Shown here: positions 58,175-64,000 of the stretch, in pieces
Layout of the letters: each line of letters opens with the position of its first letter
Position numbering within the stretch: position 1 is the first letter of the stretch
NCBI GenBank assembly: GCA_022695795.1
Contig: MU404066.1
Span: forward strand, 310,001 to 374,000
DNA: 64,000 nt
From: Biscogniauxia marginata
Taxonomy: Eukaryota > Ascomycota > Sordariomycetes > Xylariales > Xylariaceae
Direction: 5' to 3'
Notes under the pieces: generated by a model
What the model saw: the letters and a program-made list of their open reading frames with translations, nothing else
The model's database searches: none
What the model was told of the DNA's origin: nothing
Position numbers and translations under genes: made by a program

Positions 58175-61100
58175 ATGGCAGAGCCACTCTCAGACGAGAT
58201 ATATTTACCCCCGTTGGAGCCATGTCTGAAGGGCGAGACGATCATTCCGTACGTACAGCTAACACAACCCTTGCTTACTTCTCCAGGAATCACCGAGTCC
58301 TCGACGTTTCTAACTATCGTACGTGCCTAAATTAGATCATGGAGTATTGTTTCTTCGGCATTGATGGACCCGTCGGGCCATCGTCAAAGCAGCCAAGTCA
58401 TTGTTGACTTTTTCACCGATCCTCTCGTCCAGTCCTTCTTCACCAAGCCCGGGTCCGCCTTCGAACCGCCGGTCGAGAGGAGCCAACACCATACCAATTT
58501 TGTCAAGAAGACGGCTGCTATCCAAGTCACCCCGACGCCGAATCATAAGTACGACATCAACGTCATCAAGGAAGATACTCTGTGGCTGAGCAGGAATGTT
58601 CACATCAACGAGGTTGCTGCTCTTCGAGTCGTCGCCATCGAGTACCAGTCGCGACCAAGGAACCAACTGCTGGGGCCTATTTCGAACCAAGATGTCGCCA
58701 ATCTGCGCGAAGCCGCCGGCGCTGCCAATGCGCAGACCTCAAATATCCTCCCCGGCCTGAATATATCTGCCACTCTCGATGCCGCCGAGATTCAGGCAGA
58801 GTTCGAGAAGCCCGACAGCAGGAAGCGTCGCATATTTCAGACCTACCTGACCGAGAGGCGGTCCTACGCCGCTACGAGTGACTACATCTTCACTTTGATG
58901 TTACAGGAAAGGCTGCCCATGTCGCCAGTTACTGATGCCTCGCGGTTGATCCGGAAATCCTTCCTAGAGGCTTATGGCATGTCTCCGAAGCAGGCGCAGA
59001 AGTCAGCAACAGACACACCTACAAAGACATTTCATGCTCTTGTCTCGCAGTTCTTGGCTCTGATACCAGACTGCATCCAACGCTCTCGGGCTAGCTTTGA
59101 ACCCGTAACGGGTGAAAAAGACTTGATCACTGCCCAACTCCAAGAGCAATGGATACAGACCTCCTTGACCGAGATATTACATCGGATGACAGTCGTATTT
59201 CAGCTGTTGGACTTATCAAGTGATGTCTTCGTGTCAGAAGATCTTGCTAAGCAATGGTTCACGCTTGTCGATGCCCTGGGCTTCCTAGACCAGCTCCAAA
59301 ATGTAGGTTGCTCGTACCAGATTTATGTAGAGGATATTTCCATGACTAATATCATTCCTAGTTTCCATCGCCTATCTCTGATTTGATGACACCACTGCAA
59401 TGCCTTGTCTGTGCCATTTCTTTAATCATAATCAATCTGCCCAGGATGATGGCCTTTTTCGAAGGAGAGGTAGACCTCGACACTGACAACGAGTTTCTTG
59501 CGTCGTCAAGTATTCTTGAATACATACATGATGTACTAGAGGGCACTGTCGCTCAGGGGTTTGAGTACACGACACCAGTCTTATTCGCCTGGGTCCCAGT
59601 TGTACACGCTATGTTTTCATCCTACCAAGAACGCGCAGAGAAGCGAGATGCCATTCAGAACCAGAAGGCTGTGGAGAATTACGACTCGAACACACAGATG
59701 ACCCCGAATGCGGGCAGAAGAAATTCTGCTGGCAGTATAACCACTATTGACAAGAGGAGATACGACGACTTTCTCATCAATAAAAGCTTGGACCGTGACT
59801 TCCAAAGAGTTCAGCTTCTGGCAGTAGTGGTGACGGATGAGGCACGTGTCTACGATGTTATTGCGGCTATGTCGTCGTATCTCGGGCTAACCGACCGTGC
59901 GATGTTCTCTGCCTCAGTCGGCTCCCGAATGAGGGTGGCCTTTTTAGAACTATTAAACGCTACTTACCCATTTGTGGGGTATAAGTCAGAACCTGTCGGC
60001 GCCCTGTTATCAGTCCTTTCCGGTGGTCAAGGCTACTGGGATCTCTCAGTCCCTCGCGATATCCCTGAGCGGCAAGATATCCTTACCTTAGCTCTTAATG
60101 ACCCAGTCGTCCTTGAAAGCTATTTCCGGCAAGCTCTGGACCGTTTCCCATACGAATTCCTTCCATTTATTAGTCTGTGTCGTACTCTCTGTTGTTCTGC
60201 CAATTCTCTCGACAATGGCAATCATGAGCTGGTCCTCAAGCTCCTGCAAAAAACCCCGACACTCACCTTCACCCTACCGGACCACTTTAACGACTATACT
60301 CTCGCGAATGAGGAGGAGAACTCTAACGGCTTCCAATTCGCTGATGATTTCCCCCTTCTCTCTCATATCTCAAGTCACAAGCGATTGACAGCGGATGAAG
60401 AGGTTTTCACGATACCAGCTGGCACTTATGGCCGATTTGTTGTTGATGAAGGAAGAATCGTACATGTCGAGTACGAACACTCGGCCCTAGCTCTGCTAGG
60501 TAAGCGTTTAGAAGCAAACCTTTCGTCCAATATGTATCGCCTAGAGCTTGGTGTACTTTCCTTAGACGAGAGTGCAGAGATCATCTCGTTGTTAGCAACG
60601 ACTATCCGTATAGAAGTCCTAAGGACATCTGGATCAGATAGTAACGCGAGTGATAGCCCTGAGAATGGATTCGCCATTCTAGCAGAAACCAGTCGGGCTC
60701 TTCCTCGTACGAAAGATATAATATCGGTGGTTTGCGATACGCTAGATGTTCTTCTAGATGGAGAGCCAGACAGCTCAGGACTAACTGCCTTGACTGCTTG
60801 TCTTCAATTCCTCCACTCCATCTTGCCAATATGTCCTGGCAGGGTCTGGTCATATATGGCAAGGTGTGCAATCCTTGGCAATCAAGCCCAAGCTGGTCGA
60901 CTTGCTCGGCTAGTAGGGAATCTCGACCTGACGGCCATCCAATTTGAGTTATTAACGTCTGCTATACGTCTTTACTCGAGCCTCGTTGACAGTGCCATGA
61001 GCAGCTCGGTCCGTCGGAAGGCAACTATCAAGGCGAACTCCCGTCAACGTTCAAGCGAGAACGTTTGGCTCGGCGTTTCGGACAAGATAATTGCCCAAAT

Positions 61101-63902
61101 AACGCTCTCAATATCACAGGCAGCTGTAGACATTCTAGAAAGTTCGTCTACGTGGAGATTTTCGTCAGACTTGGACCGCATGACCCTAATGCGCGATGTC
61201 ATTCCGATACTGGACAAAATTATATACTATACCTTTAGCATGGATGATATAGACGCAAAGACTGCTTTGATGTCAGCGCTGCAGCCAGCAGCCAAATATG
61301 CCATCGACAGTTTTCTTGCACCATCTGCCGGGAGCTTGCGTGTCTTGCCGCTTCTTGCAACGCTTGTGGCGGCTACACAGGAACCGGGATCTACCATATA
61401 TGCCAAAAGGTCTCAAGTATTCCGTGACCAGACCCTTAGCGTTCTTAGACTCGCAACGAGTCTAGTGAGGATAGCGAACTATTTTGATCGATCCTCGACC
61501 ACAGTGGAGTACCAGCTGTTCAAGGCTACTCCATATGTCGCTCGTATTTGCGCTTGTGACGATGTTTTCAGGGGAGCGGCAATTGAACTCCTCGAGTCAT
61601 TAGTGGTCAGTGCTGGAAAGACTGTCGGGGAGCCTCCGTCCTTACTTGGGTATCTGGGGCCTCAGACCTCTCGCTCATTTTTACAGCTACTATCAACTTT
61701 GGACAAACCGTTCGATCAGTCCAGTGAGGTAAATGCAATCTGGCGATTCTTCTCGACTATTGTTAGAAACAGACAGCAGTGGATGGCAAATTGTCTTCTC
61801 ACGGGTAGGGACCCTCGCGAGGCTAGAAATAGTAACGCCAAGGCGACGGAAGCATCGTCAAGCTCAATCCTCGCTTCTGCTTTAGGAAGGCTTGCATCCA
61901 TTTCTAAGCTTGAGCATTCTGAAGCCTTGGCAGTTCTCGATTTCATAACTTCAGCCCAGAACTACTGGCCTTGGACTATCTTCACTCTGCAAAAGAACAC
62001 AGGGTTCTTAACCGAACTACGGAGCTTTGTCCGCGGCCTGAAACCTGCCTCGCTTACTTCGAAGACGAGTGTTTTGCAGGCCTGCAATGAAGCTAGGATA
62101 GCTGCTTATATTGCTGAGATATTTGCAATGCAGCTTTTTCACCTTCGTCAGATAGACAAAGCAAGTTCATTTGCCCATGAATTGACTCAAGACCTTGACT
62201 ACTATTTGCGGGATGGCGTCGCGGTTTCAGGGTACAATAGAGGCCTTCATGTCAATTTTGCCCGAAACTTCAGCAATCAATATTCTGGGTGCTCCCTTGA
62301 AAATTTCAAGAGAACTCTTCTCGGACCTAGGTCACTCGGGCTGGACTTCTACTATGCTTTGAGTTTTGCGGATAAGATGCTCAAGTTCGATCCCGGGTGG
62401 ATAGGTCCACGGAGCAATGGATTCAGAAGTGAAATGGAAAAGGCCAACGCAAACCTGTCTTTGGTCGATGCACAAGTGGTCAGTTACTTAGAAGTTTCCT
62501 TGGTCCTATCTTCAAGCTATAGCTAATATGTGAGCAGTCCCTATATCATGCTTGGGAGTTCCTCCTTCTCGAACTTAGTAACTGCCTTCCCAAAAATGAT
62601 ACATTGAAGAAGCAATCCTTACAGGTTTCTCAGCAATGTTTAGAGGCCAACCAGGAAATTCAGACTCACGACAAAGTTTTCGAACGGTTAGCTGAGTCTC
62701 GGGTGAACCTGGCGCTTATGCTGGTACAACGAGTTGTTGACAATGCTCCATCCCCTGGAGATGTGGCCCAGCTATTGAATGCCCTGTGGTCGACCATATC
62801 CAGTTTTCAGGAACCGTATACTTCGCAAAATCTGCCTCTGTATCGCGTTCTACTGAAGCTGCTCTACGTTACGCTACGCGCGCTGGTGCGGTCGTATGCT
62901 CAACTCGACTTCAAGGCTTCGGTACGCGATAGCCAGGGAAATAGCATTTCTCCAGCCACGGTCTCTCAGACAGTCTTGAGCATTCTCGACATTGTCGTCT
63001 CGAAGGGATTTCGAACTATAGTAACCCTGATTCACGACTCGGAAGCCTTGATATCACCAGAAGACATTGCCATCATAAACGCCATCCTGCAAGCCTGTCT
63101 ATGCATTCCTGGAATGGACCAGAGCCAGACACAGATCTTGAATATTATGGCTGCTCACGATGCTGTGCAGGCGGCGGTGTCACTCTTTTCATGGGCAGAT
63201 AAGCTGACCGATCAAGGCGACCCTATCTACGGCGAGCTATCTCTCCTATTCCTACTCGAGCTATCTGCACTACCCCTCGTAGCTGAGCAGCTAGCTTGTG
63301 ACGGGCTACTAAATCACCTCACGTCGGCTAACTTAGCCGCTTACCTACGCCGTCCGAACATCTCACCATTTGCCGATTCTGTTGCACCGCAGCGATGCTA
63401 TAGTATATGGGCCAAGGGCATCGTTCCTATTCTGCTCAATATTATGTCAGCGCTGGGAGCTACGATCGGGCCGGAAGTTGCCTACGTTCTCAACCAATTC
63501 CCACACCTCATGCAGTCAAGCGTCGAACGGTTAGAGGCCCCAAGTGACAACCGAAGAGGGGCCCGCCACGACCGGGCTTACATCACGCTCTTGTCCGTAT
63601 CTGAGATCCACTCACTGGCCCTGTTGACGCGGGTGCTCGGCGCCCTTCACACTAATAATGCGAGGGATGTGCCAGCGGTTGAATGGGATCCGACGACGCT
63701 GCTGGAAAATGTCGAGTGGTGGCTTGATCACCGTAACGTCCTGAGAGATCGGCTTGTGCCTCTGGGGCCGAGGGAGGCGGAGTGGAAGAGCATGCCGCCC
63801 TCCGATTGGGACAAGAAAAGGGGCGCGCAGAGCAGACTGGAGGCCAAGGTTGTAGAGCAGCTAGAGGTTGTGCGGACTGTGCTTAGCGAAGGTCTAGAGT
63901 AG
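58175..63902 (+). CDS. nup188: Nucleoporin Nup188
   Basis: Proposed exons: 58175-58322, 58398-59302, 59362-62478 and 62538-63902, giving 1844 residues, close to the ~1850 of filamentous-fungal Nup188. The N terminus (SDEIYLPPLEPCLKG) and segments such as FFTKPGSAFEPPVER, DTLWLSRNVHINEVAALR, YLTERRSYAATSDY and RRNSAGSITTI match the pattern I know from Chaetomium Nup188. Nup188 is a large alpha-solenoid scaffold of the nuclear-pore inner ring, partnering Nic96. The 59-bp introns at 59303-59361 and 62479-62537 have GT-AG ends and keep frame. The first intron (58323-58397) is less certain: its GTGCCT donor is weak, but it is the only junction I found that keeps the conserved frame. Without it translation would start at ATG 58364, losing the first 50 residues. 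Confidence 0.93.
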
Positions 63903-64000
63903 GGTCGATACCTACCGGCAGCACCTTGGGGCCAAGGGATCCATGAGTATGTAAGGTTTTCGAGACATGTCTGAATTCTACGGAAATCAAGAGGGTATGG
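63903..64000. other. 3' flank of Nup188
   Basis: Ninety-eight bases after the TAG stop. Nothing else is seen before the window ends. Confidence 0.6.

Noticed and set aside
58256..58293. A 38-bp GTACGT...CTAAC...CTCCAG intron in the first Nup188 exon, or a start at the ATG near 58220
   Set aside because: The splice consensus is attractive, but removing it destroys the frame that matches the Nup188 N terminus; reading through keeps TSPGITESSTFLT, which fits the family.

Overview
The window is nuclear DNA of a filamentous ascomycete (Pezizomycotina, most likely Sordariomycetes). The evidence is short 45-110 bp introns with GT-AG ends, a trifunctional TrpC, fungal forms of Nup188, Pex3, Atg101 and Bet5/TRAPPC1, dispersed GTACCTAC/TAGGTA motifs between genes, and very AT-rich blocks that look like repeat-induced point mutation (RIP). 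I cannot name the species.

Layout. 1-1119 (-): N-terminal part of a HAL4/SAT4-type kinase, cut by the window edge. 1120-11234: ten kb with no convincing gene. 11235-12128 (+): F-box protein. 12477-13510 (-): remnant of a protein kinase-like gene that stops at a 0.74 kb AT-rich block. 14542-16699 (+): lineage-specific protein with internal repeats. 18015-18410 (+): frameshifted FAD-oxidoreductase relic, followed by a possible solo LTR. 18998-21508 (-): CaMKK/Ssp1-like kinase, seven exons. 22593-23497 (+): TRAPPC1/Bet5. 24926-26832 (-): Pex3. 27489-28556 (+): Atg101. 29891-32173 (-): forkhead factor (Sep1/Hcm1 type). 32174-38927: mostly empty, with a broken lactonase-like gene at about 36.4-37.4 kb. 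38928-49121: a 10.2 kb RIP-degraded LTR retrotransposon with 124 bp LTRs and a GACC target-site duplication. 50369-51284 (+): RanBP1/Yrb1. 52489-54006 (+): DUF4211 protein with a PIP-like motif. 55162-57576 (-): TrpC. 58175-63902 (+): Nup188.

The right end (RanBP1, TrpC, Nup188) and the middle block (kinase, TRAPPC1, Pex3, Atg101, forkhead) are conserved housekeeping genes. They are close together, often divergent with short shared promoters (CaMKK/TRAPPC1, Pex3/Atg101, TrpC/Nup188). TRAPPC1, Pex3 and Atg101 all act in membrane trafficking or organelle turnover, but I see no evidence that they form one pathway. Between these blocks lie gene-poor, repeat-rich stretches with pseudogenes and fast-evolving genes. 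The TrpC/Nup188 promoter carries a perfect TGAGTCA site, as expected for cross-pathway (CPC1/Gcn4) control. I found no clear new multi-gene system. The least explained items are the repeat protein at 14.5-16.7 kb and the PIP-like motif in the DUF4211 protein.

Exon borders were assigned by eye from splice consensus, frame continuity and family similarity.
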